Shown here piece after piece: positions 27,401 through 33,472 of a stretch of DNA of 64,000 nucleotides (position 1 is its first letter; every line of letters begins with the position of its first letter). The stretch is taken from the NCBI RefSeq assembly GCF_013266735.1, contig NZ_JABSNU010000006.1, positions 62,001-126,000 on the forward strand, in the 5' to 3' direction. This DNA comes from Pedobacter foliorum (GTDB taxonomy: Bacteria > Bacteroidota > Bacteroidia > Sphingobacteriales > Sphingobacteriaceae). The notes below the pieces were generated by a model. It was not told the origin of the DNA, made no database searches, and was given only the letters and a program-made list of their open reading frames with translations. Both the position numbers and the translations under genes were made by a program.

Positions 27401-28477
27401 AGGAGCAAAACCCAATATACCAACACCCCAGGTTTTATTTCCGGCAAGTTTTTTTGTTTCACTAATCAGTTCCTTTGCACGATCACCTTTCAGCAGTGAT
27501 AATGCCACAAAAGGCAATGCCCCTGCCTCAGCAACCGCATTGGCAAAAGGTGCTACATCACTAACCCTTGTCATTGGCCCCTGTGCAATAGGATAAGTAA
27601 TATTTAAATCCTTAGCCAAAGCATTACCAGGACTAATCACATTGATTGATTTAGCCTGATTAAGGTGACCGTAAACAGCTTCCTGTATGCCAAATACTAG
27701 CTTATCTAATTTTTTATAACGATTTACAAGATCTAATGAAATAGAGATGTCTTGTCCCATTGGGAGGAACGATTTCTCCAAATCAAAACCATTGAAATAG
27801 GGTTCAAGGTCTTTTTCTGTAGCATTATCAACAAGCACAGGTGAATTTGGGCGTACCAATACACGACAATTCCCAATAAGTCTGGTCTCATTACCGCTTA
27901 GTTTTTCGCAAGCTTGCTTTATGACTGTCGGCACACTGCATTCAGGAAACAATGCAAGCTGACTATCTAACACAATTCCTGTTGCACCCGAAGCAATTAA
28001 AGCAGCAGCGGTATGTACACCAACTCCACCCTGTACATATATATCTATATTTTTAACTTCTTTAGCAATGCGCTGAAATAATACATACGAAGATTCGTAA
28101 GCTACCTTTCCGGCACCTTCATTACCTTTTACGATGATACCATCAGCACCTTCTGCCTGGGCTTTTTTAGCCTCTTCAACGCTGCAAACCTGATAAAACA
28201 GTTTTACCTGCTTTTTTCTGGTGATTTGTATTCCGTAAGGTAAGATGATCATTGTTACCTGTTCAGGTAAAATGATATCCTTAAAATCGTCCGAAATCAG
28301 GCACACACCAAATCCTTTCGAACATTTGTTTGACAACTGCTCTAATGCATCAGCAGCTACGGCTTTATCTCTTCCGAGGTGAAGCACAGGAAATGCCTTC
28401 GCATTTGACACCGCATGAGCAAGATTTACATCAGGCCGTTCAAATGGAGTTATTCCAATAATTATGGGAGTTTTCAT
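21443..28477 (-). CDS. Modular synthase: tandem PfaD-like barrels-KS-AT-ACP-ACP-KR
   Basis: A 2344-residue type I synthase, first gene of the operon. Residues about 1-240 resemble a degenerate nitronate-monooxygenase-type (NPD) barrel; about 285-600 form a fuller PfaD-like barrel (IAQGPMTRVSD, ECGGHVGP, FFAGGI), the kind that serves as flavin enoyl reductase in PUFA synthases. KS (about 640-1080): C832, H967, H1007. AT (about 1185-1480): GQGSQ and S1276 in GHSYGEL. Two near-identical ACPs carry S1692 and S1802 in DLSIDSIKRMEI. KR (about 2070-2340) has GGAQGIT and the S/Y pair in FFSSIASVYG and TDYAAAN. With the DH of the next gene this gives all activities for iterative, fully reducing chain synthesis. 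No chain-length-factor domain is seen. Confidence 0.93.
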   Translation of the reverse strand: MKTPIIIGITPFERPDVNLAHAVSNAKAFPVLHLGRDKAVAADALEQLSNKCSKGFGVCLISDDFKDIILPEQVTMIILPYGIQITRKKQVKLFYQVCSVEEAKKAQAEGADGIIVKGNEGAGKVAYESSYVLFQRIAKEVKNIDIYVQGGVGVHTAAALIASGATGIVLDSQLALFPECSVPTVIKQACEKLSGNETRLIGNCRVLVRPNSPVLVDNATEKDLEPYFNGFDLEKSFLPMGQDISISLDLVNRYKKLDKLVFGIQEAVYGHLNQAKSINVISPGNALAKDLNITYPIAQGPMTRVSDVAPFANAVAEAGALPFVALSLLKGDRAKELISETKKLAGNKTWGVGILGFAPQELRDEQLEYIKQEMPPVVLIAGGRPSQAKPLEKLGIKTFLHVPSVSLLDMFLKEGAKRFVFEGRECGGHVGPLSSMVLWEKQIERLLKEDQPEQISVFFAGGIHDALSTAFIAVMAAPLAAKGVKVGVLMGTSYLYTKEAVATGAIQDKFQEQAMASNDTVLLETAPGHETRCLNSPFAAFFNEEKEKLQKEGVDKKEIWAKLEGLNVGRLRIAAKGIERQGDKLVTIAEKDQLHLGMYMIGQIAAMRNEVVSVLDLHKDVAEGNYKYIENAELSAIPEAKEKSLNVAIVGMACIFPGAKNIEEYWRNIILGNDSVTEVPDERWNKELYYNPESTDKDMSHSKWGGFIPKIDFDPLEYGIPPQSLAAIEPTQLLSLMVAKQAMENAGYKDGSFNAENVSVIIGAEGGNDLANSYSFRGFFKQVFGEMPAELDELLPKTTEDSFPGILANVISGRITNRLNLGGRNYTVDAACASSLAAIDLACQELFLEKSDMVLAGGADLHNGINDFLMFSSTHALSRKGRCATFDAEADGIALGEGVAMVVLKRHEDALRDGDRVYAVIQGIGGSSDGKSLGLTAPRKSGQVRALERAYGQAGISPSVLGLVEAHGTGTVVGDRTELSALTDMLNESGARANQTHLGSVKTQIGHTKCAAGLAGLIKAALSVYHGVKPPTINLKKPNSYYNSSTSPFAFHTEAGLWMEDKRYAGVSAFGFGGTNFHAVIESDHKVSERAPALTSLPSELFVFRGDTYDEAKKQLSNVKALLDENDNIDLKDIAFSLALGNTKQIQLSIVADRVEDLIMKIDLALSGVESKDTYITKKREGKVAFMFPGQGSQRINMARDLFVIFPAMRKLLKNQIEYEQVLFPNTVFDEASLKAQKERIKDTRMAQPLLGIVDLAIANFLKDLGIEPDMVAGHSYGELPALCFAGAFDEDQLVFLSEQRAKAILDAVEGEDTGAMIAVTSKEDEIFKVIDGMKDVYAVNYNSPTQLVIAGTTPAIKNLAEVLKTAKISFRPLEVACAFHSPLVAKSKALYKNVLDEVEFTNLNLPVWSNTTAALYPTGAEAVKERLTDHLVKPVKFVEQVEQMYQDGARIFIEVGPGKVLTALAKACLGRDELLLYAEDNSHNKITHLLCTIATYMATGRDVKLEKLFEGRNGKLLNLDEPGQYKRSKTVWYVNGQHAIPSVGKLPANGALPIVQPIKLKGTELKTEYINAPSNGAEQMMQEYLNSMKMMIQAQRDVMLTFLAQQSPNMQMPQQMYVPAPAVVQPTSSVQIAASPQVVAVQSAVAAPVKSVAVKIDVKAVLMSIVSDKTGYPQEMLGMEMDLEADLSIDSIKRMEIIGSLRTELGGFSNADKNEDAFMEQLAGIKTLNGLVNWINENTASAVPVAEEVEALDVNVAVSNVKFTLADIKSAILSVVSDKTGYPQDMLGMDLDLEADLSIDSIKRMEIIGELKVKIGFSKGEDSGDDLMEKLAAIKTLNGLVNWISEIESESAETVTEAKKIIQESANSYDEALSRLRFELTPSELVNKDTSALKGIRFAVTDDAGLQAGAIKELFEAQGATVDIVSAKDSLTGYKGLIMLNMFASPDKATIIDNIAMIKELNFEEMKWVYLISDTKGHMNNEADTAMLRHFQGYSGLFKSLDKEYENTKCRIVSLTTKSSAEEIAVITLNEILNPDVPSEVIYDGAQRQTLELIPSQLVTELSDSHIQLSKDAVVLVLGGAQGITAKLTTHFAKEYPCRYILVGRSPDPRTNGLEQFAAMKTTEEIRAYLIKQGEIKKPSEIEKETSRIYKNNQILETITSLEKEGSVVSYASLDLRDEEGLSKFIADVYAAYGRIDGVVHGAGLLEDKLFHGKTVESFKRVFETKVTPLRVLAEQLRPETQFVIFFSSIASVYGNRGQTDYAAANSVMDRYAWALNAKIKGKVMAINWGPWKGAGMVSSTLEKEYERRGISMIPLKDGMETFVNEVKYGNESQVLIMAGSNW

Positions 28478-28685
28478 GTTGTTGAGGGATGATTAGGGTT
28501 CAACTTCGAGTATTCATTGAATATCAGTTAAGATATTCTACAGAAGCAGGATTTTTATACAGAAAAACACCATGATTTTATTCAAAGTAGCTCTATATCA
28601 AGAAAATTATGCGTTTTCAACTAAATATTTCAACAACATTTTAAAAAACACATTGAAAAGCTATAATCCTACGCTCTTGTATGCC

Positions 28686-28720
28686 CAAAACTACAACTAT
28701 AAAGAATCAATACCTCCAAA
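28686..28720 (-). promoter_or_regulatory. Candidate promoter of the synthase operon
   Basis: On the minus strand TAGTTTTG (28693-28686) matches the Bacteroidota -7 box TAnnTTTG exactly, and TTTG (28720-28717) lies 23 nt upstream, at the upper end of the usual spacing. Transcription would start near 28680, about 200 nt before the first start codon. Confidence 0.35.
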
Positions 28721-28941
28721 ACAACAAAAATGAACAAAAAGAATAAATGCAAAAAAGGCCAAATAAATGCATTTGAAGCGATAATTTAACAAACCTTTAA
28801 CTCCCAGATTAAACCTGACAATAAAGACAATAAAAGTTCGTTTTGGCCGGTGCTTAACTAAGGATTTAAGCCTTTATTTTCAAATAAATTCAACGAAACA
28901 CAAGTTCTTAATATAAGTCGCGTTATTAATGCACTAATGTA

Positions 28942-28973
28942 TTTGCATTTTAAGATATAATTAATACCTTTTG
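28942..28973 (+). promoter_or_regulatory. Candidate promoter of the OmpA-like gene
   Basis: TTTG (28942-28945) is followed after exactly 19 nt by TACCTTTTG (28965-28973), which differs from the Bacteroidota -7 box TAnnTTTG by one extra base. The predicted start near 28980 gives a leader of about 30 nt before the ATG at 29011. Confidence 0.5.
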
Positions 28974-29010
28974 TGCACATAACAAATGAACTAAATTTTA
29001 TAAAACTCAA

Positions 29011-29535
29011 ATGAAAATTACAAAAACACTTTCGCTCCTTGCAGTTATCGGACTTTTATCAATCACGATGTATTCGTGCAAAACAAAAAAAGTAATAGCG
29101 AAACCAACTCCGGCTCCAGTAGAGAAGCCAGCACCTGTTGAAGAAAAACCAGCACCTGCCCCGGCACCGGAACCTGAAAAACCAGCTCCAGCACCGGAAC
29201 CTGATTTTAACTTCAAAAACATCCAGTTTGAATTCAACTCTGATGTTCTAAAAACGGCTTCTTTCCCGATTTTAGATAAAGCAGTTGCAGAAATCAAAAA
29301 AGACCCAACAGCTAAATTTGTTTTGAATGGTCACTCTTCAGCAGAAGGAAGCCCGGCAAGAAACATGTCGTTGTCAGTTGACAGAGCAAACTCTGTAAAA
29401 TCATACCTTGTTAATGCAGGTTTAAATGGCGCAAACTTTACAGTTAAAGGTTATGGAGAAAGTCAGCCAGTATCTTCAAATGATACCGAAGCTGGAAGAA
29501 TGTTAAATAGAAGGGTTGAAATTAAAGCTAATTAA
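29011..29535 (+). CDS. OmpA-family peptidoglycan-associated lipoprotein
   Basis: A 174-residue lipoprotein: signal peptide with a lipobox ending MYSC (Cys near 23), a Pro/Ala/Glu/Lys-rich linker built from PAP-type repeats (about 30-65), and an OmpA-like domain (about 68-174). The domain shows the FEFNSD start, LNGHSSAEGS, the N-x-x-L-S-x-x-R-A-x-x-V box and N-R-R-V-E at the end. It should be anchored in the outer membrane and bind peptidoglycan, in the manner of Pal. It stands alone on its strand behind a good promoter candidate. The repeat-rich linker explains a long Gly-rich shadow frame on the other strand. Confidence 0.92.
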   Translation: MKITKTLSLLAVIGLLSITMYSCKTKKVIAKPTPAPVEKPAPVEEKPAPAPAPEPEKPAPAPEPDFNFKNIQFEFNSDVLKTASFPILDKAVAEIKKDPTAKFVLNGHSSAEGSPARNMSLSVDRANSVKSYLVNAGLNGANFTVKGYGESQPVSSNDTEAGRMLNRRVEIKAN

Positions 29536-29587
29536 TAACCCCATTAAAATTTAAAAAAGGAGGGAATATCTTGCCAAAATCAGCTGA

Positions 29588-30007
29588 TTAATCAAACTTA
29601 ATCTGCTCCGGTCCATCAACTTTGGATATATGACAAGCACAATTCCCTCCTTTTACTTTTATTATTACCGACTTAGTTTGAGCACCTAGCGTTCCGCTAA
29701 CTTTAATCTCATCCCCAGTTTCTGAAAGTTTTTTAATATAGTTATCGTTAACTACTCTATATATACCTGCCTCAGAATTAATATCACCACCAGAAGCAAT
29801 GCTTAGCGTATCGTTGGTTCTTTGATTTACGCCACTGTATTTTTCAACAGCCACCCCTTCTCCATTCTTGTTTACAAACTTCACAATTACCGTTGCAAAG
29901 CTTTCATCGCAAATTTTATCCTCACAATTTGAATTATCCGTTTTGCTACATGCTGTTAGTAATATCATCCCGATTCCCAAAAGAGGAATAATTGTTTTCT
30001 TGATCAT
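29588..30007 (-). CDS. Small hypothetical lipoprotein
   Basis: A 139-residue predicted lipoprotein with lipobox LTAC (Cys near 20), a Cys pair in NCEDKICDE and another in NCACH, and a beta-rich middle part. The four mature cysteines could form disulfides in the periplasm. No family is recognised. It is convergent with the OmpA-like gene. About 85-125 bp upstream of its start lie three TAGGACT repeats spaced by 22 and 11 bp. Confidence 0.7.
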   Translation of the reverse strand: MIKKTIIPLLGIGMILLTACSKTDNSNCEDKICDESFATVIVKFVNKNGEGVAVEKYSGVNQRTNDTLSIASGGDINSEAGIYRVVNDNYIKKLSETGDEIKVSGTLGAQTKSVIIKVKGGNCACHISKVDGPEQIKFD

Positions 30008-30091
30008 AAACGACTATTTTACCCTTAAACGTTAAAAGTAATCAAAACGCTACCGGCAAAATTTGTGATTATTATTCCCAACTATAATATG

Positions 30092-30131
30092 TAGGACTCT
30101 TAAAGGAGTTTCATAGGACTTTCGTAGGACT
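30092..30131. repeat. Three TAGGACT repeats in helical phase
   Basis: TAGGACT occurs at 30092-30098, 30114-30120 and 30125-30131. The start-to-start distances are 22 and 11 bp, which would place all copies on the same face of the DNA helix. They lie upstream of the minus-strand lipoprotein gene, so an activator site is conceivable. No known regulator was matched. Confidence 0.4.
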
Positions 30132-30207
30132 ACAGTCTAACAAGGCCCAATTTTAATTCCCAACAAACTCACATGTTATTCCTTTTTGCCTCAAGCTCAG
30201 AAAAGAT

Positions 30208-30765
30208 TCATTTATCGATTCGCATAGCTTCAATTTCCAACATATATTTGGTCAAAGCATCTTGATAGGTAAGTTTTGCATGCTCAGGATCTGCTAGGAA
30301 CATCTTAAAATCTTCGAGATCATTTACAGTAAACCCCATTCTTACAAACAGTTCTTTATCTGTATCCCACTCATCCAAATTCACCTTTTTCGCTTTCATA
30401 GTCCTATAAAGCAGCATGCCCTTCGCGAAATCTTTATAAGATTCGGTTTCCCTAAACGTAGTTAACATTTCGATCAATGTCCTATAGGTAGCAGGCTTTC
30501 CTAGCCTTGCCTGATCCAGCATTAAAGCCCCCAATATTGGTCCTTTAAAAAACGTACTGTCAATGCTATCAAAATTACCACAATGCTTTAAGATTTGTAT
30601 ATCTCTCTTAAGCATCACATCCTGCTCCGCAGTTTTATGTTTTACAAAATAGGGCTCAGTATCAAGTATTTGCTCACAATCTATTTTATCTTGCTGAGCA
30701 AAAGAAGAAGAATTTAAAGACGCCACTAAAAGAGGCACAAGTAGAAAAAAGACAGATAATTTCAT
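30208..30765 (-). CDS. Exported hypothetical protein
   Basis: A protein of 185 residues from the ATG at 30765 (MKLSVFFLLVPLL), giving a clear signal peptide that ends near SFAQ. A longer frame from 30807 adds 14 residues in front of the signal peptide and would cover the promoter candidate at 30775-30804, so the shorter start is preferred. The mature part is helical, charged and contains two Cys (C-E-Q-I-L and H-C-G-N-F) that may form a disulfide. No family is recognised. Confidence 0.7.
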   Translation of the reverse strand: MKLSVFFLLVPLLVASLNSSSFAQQDKIDCEQILDTEPYFVKHKTAEQDVMLKRDIQILKHCGNFDSIDSTFFKGPILGALMLDQARLGKPATYRTLIEMLTTFRETESYKDFAKGMLLYRTMKAKKVNLDEWDTDKELFVRMGFTVNDLEDFKMFLADPEHAKLTYQDALTKYMLEIEAMRIDK

Positions 30766-30774
30766 AAGGCACAA

Positions 30775-30804
30775 CAAAGTTAAGTAACTCCGCCATACTC
30801 CCAA
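30775..30804 (-). promoter_or_regulatory. Candidate promoter close to the start codon
   Basis: On the minus strand TTG (30804-30802), 19 nt, then TAACTTTG (30782-30775) is an exact match to the Bacteroidota consensus. Transcription would begin only a few nt before the ATG at 30765, giving a very short or absent leader. Confidence 0.4.
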
Positions 30805-30894
30805 CACAAAATGATCGTTGTAATTGTTAAATCTTAGAGATCACTGACCAGGAGAGAATTATTGAGTTCTAAAGACACGCCGATTTTTTCTCCA

Positions 30895-30902
30895 TAAATT
30901 TG
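30895..30902 (+). promoter_or_regulatory. Possible -7 box for the kinase/wall operon
   Basis: TAAATTTG fits TAnnTTTG and lies 63 bp before the ATG at 30966. No TTTG or TTG is found 17-23 nt upstream, so this is a partial match only. Confidence 0.25.
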
Positions 30903-30965
30903 GGGATGAGAAGCGCAATGTTTTTTTTCCTTATCTTACGATCTAATTTATTACAGCAATTATAA

Positions 30966-31916
30966 ATGAGTACAAAACCTTCTATATGGCAGCGCATGGG
31001 CATTCAGGATTGGTTCTTAACCAATAATGGAAGCACATCATCGGGCAAGTCGAAACCGCTTACACCTAACCTGGTTTACAAATATATTATTGAAGAATTT
31101 CGCAAATCCATTGCAGAATTGTCATTTGCAGAACGCATAGTTTTTTATCATGAATTTATTGTGTGTCTTAACCCGGATGACTATCGTGAATTTATAGACA
31201 ATAAAAAAGGTATTCTTGGCTTGATATCACAGGAGTCTGTAAACAACTTCTACCAAATACTTAACAAGCAAGCTGAAGACGGTAAAAAGGTTGAACCCTC
31301 GAGTAATAAATGGGTATTCAGGTTTGTGTCTCATCCAGATTACAAACCGGGCGACATTAGTTTTATTGGAAAACTATTGCCAGACAGCCAGCAAAAGGAA
31401 GAGAACCTCAGGGTTACTTTTATACCGCGTCAAACCGGCCTGGCGCAAACATTTGACATCAATAATGACATCCTTAAAGACTTCATTTTTTATAGTGAAG
31501 GTTATTATGAGATCCCTTATGTTGACATCCAGAAGCCTGAAGATAAAACACCAAGTGATAGTCAGAGAGTTGTTTTGGCACGCTTCGAAACTACCATACC
31601 AGATAAAGCTTACTCTGGTCAGAAATTAGAATATCTGATGAAAGCAGATGATATTGTGGTTTCGGGCAACGAAGAAACGAGAGAAGAAAGCAATGTATTC
31701 AAAATCCCATCCGAATGGGTAAATACGCCTCATTTAAAAATAAGGTACAACAGAGCTGAAGATAAATTCTACCTTGCTTCTTTTGGTGAAAAAACAATCC
31801 TAAATGAAAATCTGATTGAAAGAAGTGATATAAACGGACCTAAATGGTCAGAATTACCGGTTAATTCTCGGATTATATTAAATGGAATTATTGGTGTTAA
31901 CATATTTAAGTCTTAA
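30966..31916 (+). CDS. FHA-like protein, first gene of the kinase/wall operon
   Basis: A 316-residue soluble protein without signal peptide. Residues about 35-95 are helical. The last 75 residues (HLKIRYNRAEDKFYLASFGEKT ... W-x-E-L-P-V-N-S-R-I-I-L-N-G) have the strand pattern of a forkhead-associated domain, but the phosphothreonine-binding GR/SxxH residues are not evident, so it may be degenerate. In the mycobacterial operon fhaA opens the cluster, and this gene occupies the same place. Assignment as FHA-like is tentative; membership of the operon is well supported by spacing (3 nt to the microprotein). Confidence 0.6.
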   Translation: MSTKPSIWQRMGIQDWFLTNNGSTSSGKSKPLTPNLVYKYIIEEFRKSIAELSFAERIVFYHEFIVCLNPDDYREFIDNKKGILGLISQESVNNFYQILNKQAEDGKKVEPSSNKWVFRFVSHPDYKPGDISFIGKLLPDSQQKEENLRVTFIPRQTGLAQTFDINNDILKDFIFYSEGYYEIPYVDIQKPEDKTPSDSQRVVLARFETTIPDKAYSGQKLEYLMKADDIVVSGNEETREESNVFKIPSEWVNTPHLKIRYNRAEDKFYLASFGEKTILNENLIERSDINGPKWSELPVNSRIILNGIIGVNIFKS

Positions 31917-31919
31917 TAT

Positions 31920-32009
31920 ATGTCGCACATCTTATCTATAGCGTTATTCATCATATGCATCATTTTATTGATTGCACATTTTAGAGACATAAAAAATTCG
32001 CCCAAGTAA
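31920..32009 (+). CDS. 29-residue single-pass membrane microprotein
   Basis: ATG at 31920 opens a 29-codon frame (MSHILSIALFIICIILLIA, then a basic HFRDIKNSPK end) with one strongly hydrophobic helix and a charged tail. It starts 3 nt after the FHA-like gene and ends 1 nt before the phosphatase ATG, filling the gap exactly, which supports real translation and coupling. No homologue is known to me. It may assist membrane placement of the phosphatase or the SEDS fusion; that is speculation. Confidence 0.55.
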   Translation: MSHILSIALFIICIILLIAHFRDIKNSPK

Positions 32010-32010
32010 A

Positions 32011-33471
32011 ATGGATAGAAATTATTTTGGACTAACCGATACAGGAAAAGTAAGGGATAATAATGAGGATACCTTTATTGCCGAAACAACGGCAACAAAC
32101 GACCTTGTTATTGCCTGTGTTATAGATGGCGTTGGAGGTTATTCTGGAGGAGAAATCGCTTCTGGGATTGCCAGACAGTCAATTTTGCGACATCTGAACA
32201 GCGAACGAAAAGATTTATCTGTGCTGATGAAGGATGCCATTATTGCCGCTGACGAACAAATTATGATCGAAAAGCAAAAGGTAAAGGAACATGAAAATAT
32301 GGCCTGCGTACTTACTTTAACGGTCATCGATCTTCAAAAAAACCAGCTGCATTATGCTCATGTTGGCGACACCAGATTATATCTTCTACGCGATGGATCA
32401 TTGGTTAAAATATCAAAAGATCAATCTTTTGTAGGCTTTATGGAAGATAGCGGTCGACTTACTGAAGAGCAGGCTATGAGCCATCCCAAGCGTAATGAGA
32501 TTAATAAAGCTTTAGGTTTTGGCGCAAAAATAGCAGCACAGGACGATTACATTGAAACCGGCCAATCTCCTTTCCTACCCGGCGATCTATTGTTACTATG
32601 TAGCGATGGGTTATCTGACATGGTTAACAAACAAGGGATTACCGATATTCTAATTAAGAAAACCACTTTACAAGAGAAAGCGACTGAGTTGATACAAGCC
32701 GCTAACAATAATGGCGGACGAGATAACATCACTGTTGTATTGGTTCAAAACAACAAGCAATCACTGGTACACGAGGCTACGAAACCGGCGGTAAAAATGG
32801 AAAAACCAAAACCTGCTGTTAATCATCAGGCGCTTGCAACATCTCCTATAGCAAAAGACATTGCGATACAGAGAGATCTCTCGCCTACTGTAATTCCTGT
32901 TGCCCATAAAAAGAACACAAGCTTGGTTGCTTTATTATCTGCATTGTGTTTAATTCTGTTAGCATTCTCGCTTTATATGCTTTGGCAAAACCACATTCGT
33001 GCGAACTCTATAAAACAACAAAAGCTTTCAGCATTACAGCCGATTCGTAATGCTCAGGAAACGAAACTTCAGGACACGATTAATAAACTGATTGGAAACA
33101 CGCTGATTATCTCAGATTCGCTATTCAAATCGCCAATTATATTGAATGAGGATATCCATTTCAATAAGGATACGCTTTTTATAATTGCCAAAACTCCTAT
33201 TATTATCAGAAGTGATTCTGCATATAAAGGAAGCGCAGTTTCCATTAAACCCATCAGTAAATATGTGTATTTAGAGAACATTACATTTGAGAACTTTCCT
33301 ACGGCCATATTATCGCAAAACAATGTGTTGCAGCTAAAAAATGTACAGTTCAACAACTGTATTAAATCCATAGAAACTACTTACACGTTGCCTCCAAATA
33401 AGTACATCAACGGAAAAATACCTGCCACTACTTTTAAAATAGATTCTTTACCAACAACTGTAACTCACTAG
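32011..33471 (+). CDS. Membrane PP2C-type Ser/Thr phosphatase with extracytoplasmic beta domain
   Basis: A 486-residue protein. The cytoplasmic PP2C domain (about 1-245) retains the metal-binding set: R15-D-N-N-E-D20, D39-GVGG, GDTRLY near 118, SDGLSD near 199 and GRDNIT near 237. A Lys/Pro-rich linker leads to one membrane helix (about 307-329) and an extracytoplasmic beta-rich domain (about 355-470) with repeated strand patterns resembling a short beta-helix. It should dephosphorylate targets of the two kinases in the operon. The position matches PstP in the mycobacterial operon, including membrane anchoring, but the outer domain is unlike PstP. Confidence 0.9.
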   Translation: MDRNYFGLTDTGKVRDNNEDTFIAETTATNDLVIACVIDGVGGYSGGEIASGIARQSILRHLNSERKDLSVLMKDAIIAADEQIMIEKQKVKEHENMACVLTLTVIDLQKNQLHYAHVGDTRLYLLRDGSLVKISKDQSFVGFMEDSGRLTEEQAMSHPKRNEINKALGFGAKIAAQDDYIETGQSPFLPGDLLLLCSDGLSDMVNKQGITDILIKKTTLQEKATELIQAANNNGGRDNITVVLVQNNKQSLVHEATKPAVKMEKPKPAVNHQALATSPIAKDIAIQRDLSPTVIPVAHKKNTSLVALLSALCLILLAFSLYMLWQNHIRANSIKQQKLSALQPIRNAQETKLQDTINKLIGNTLIISDSLFKSPIILNEDIHFNKDTLFIIAKTPIIIRSDSAYKGSAVSIKPISKYVYLENITFENFPTAILSQNNVLQLKNVQFNNCIKSIETTYTLPPNKYINGKIPATTFKIDSLPTTVTH

Positions 33472-33472
33472 T

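Larger units (their letters stand above)
28478..29010. other. Divergent intergenic region of the glycolipid operon and OmpA-like gene
   Basis: A 533-bp AT-rich stretch without a credible gene on either strand. It holds a candidate promoter for the leftward synthase operon (28686-28720) and a stronger candidate for the rightward OmpA-like gene (28942-28973). The synthase transcript would have a leader of about 200 nt, long enough for post-transcriptional control, though I see no recognised riboswitch or attenuator. Confidence 0.6.

Noticed and set aside
10652..28477. Reading the operon as a true PUFA (EPA/DHA) synthase
   Set aside because: No chain-length-factor domain and no FabA-type PfaC dehydratase pair are visible, and glycosyltransferases and acyltransferases are present; PUFA-like describes only parts of the machinery.
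29007..29297. 96-residue Gly/Ser-rich frame opposite the OmpA-like gene
   Set aside because: It is the antisense of the Pro/Ala-rich linker; the repeats come from the codon composition of the real gene.
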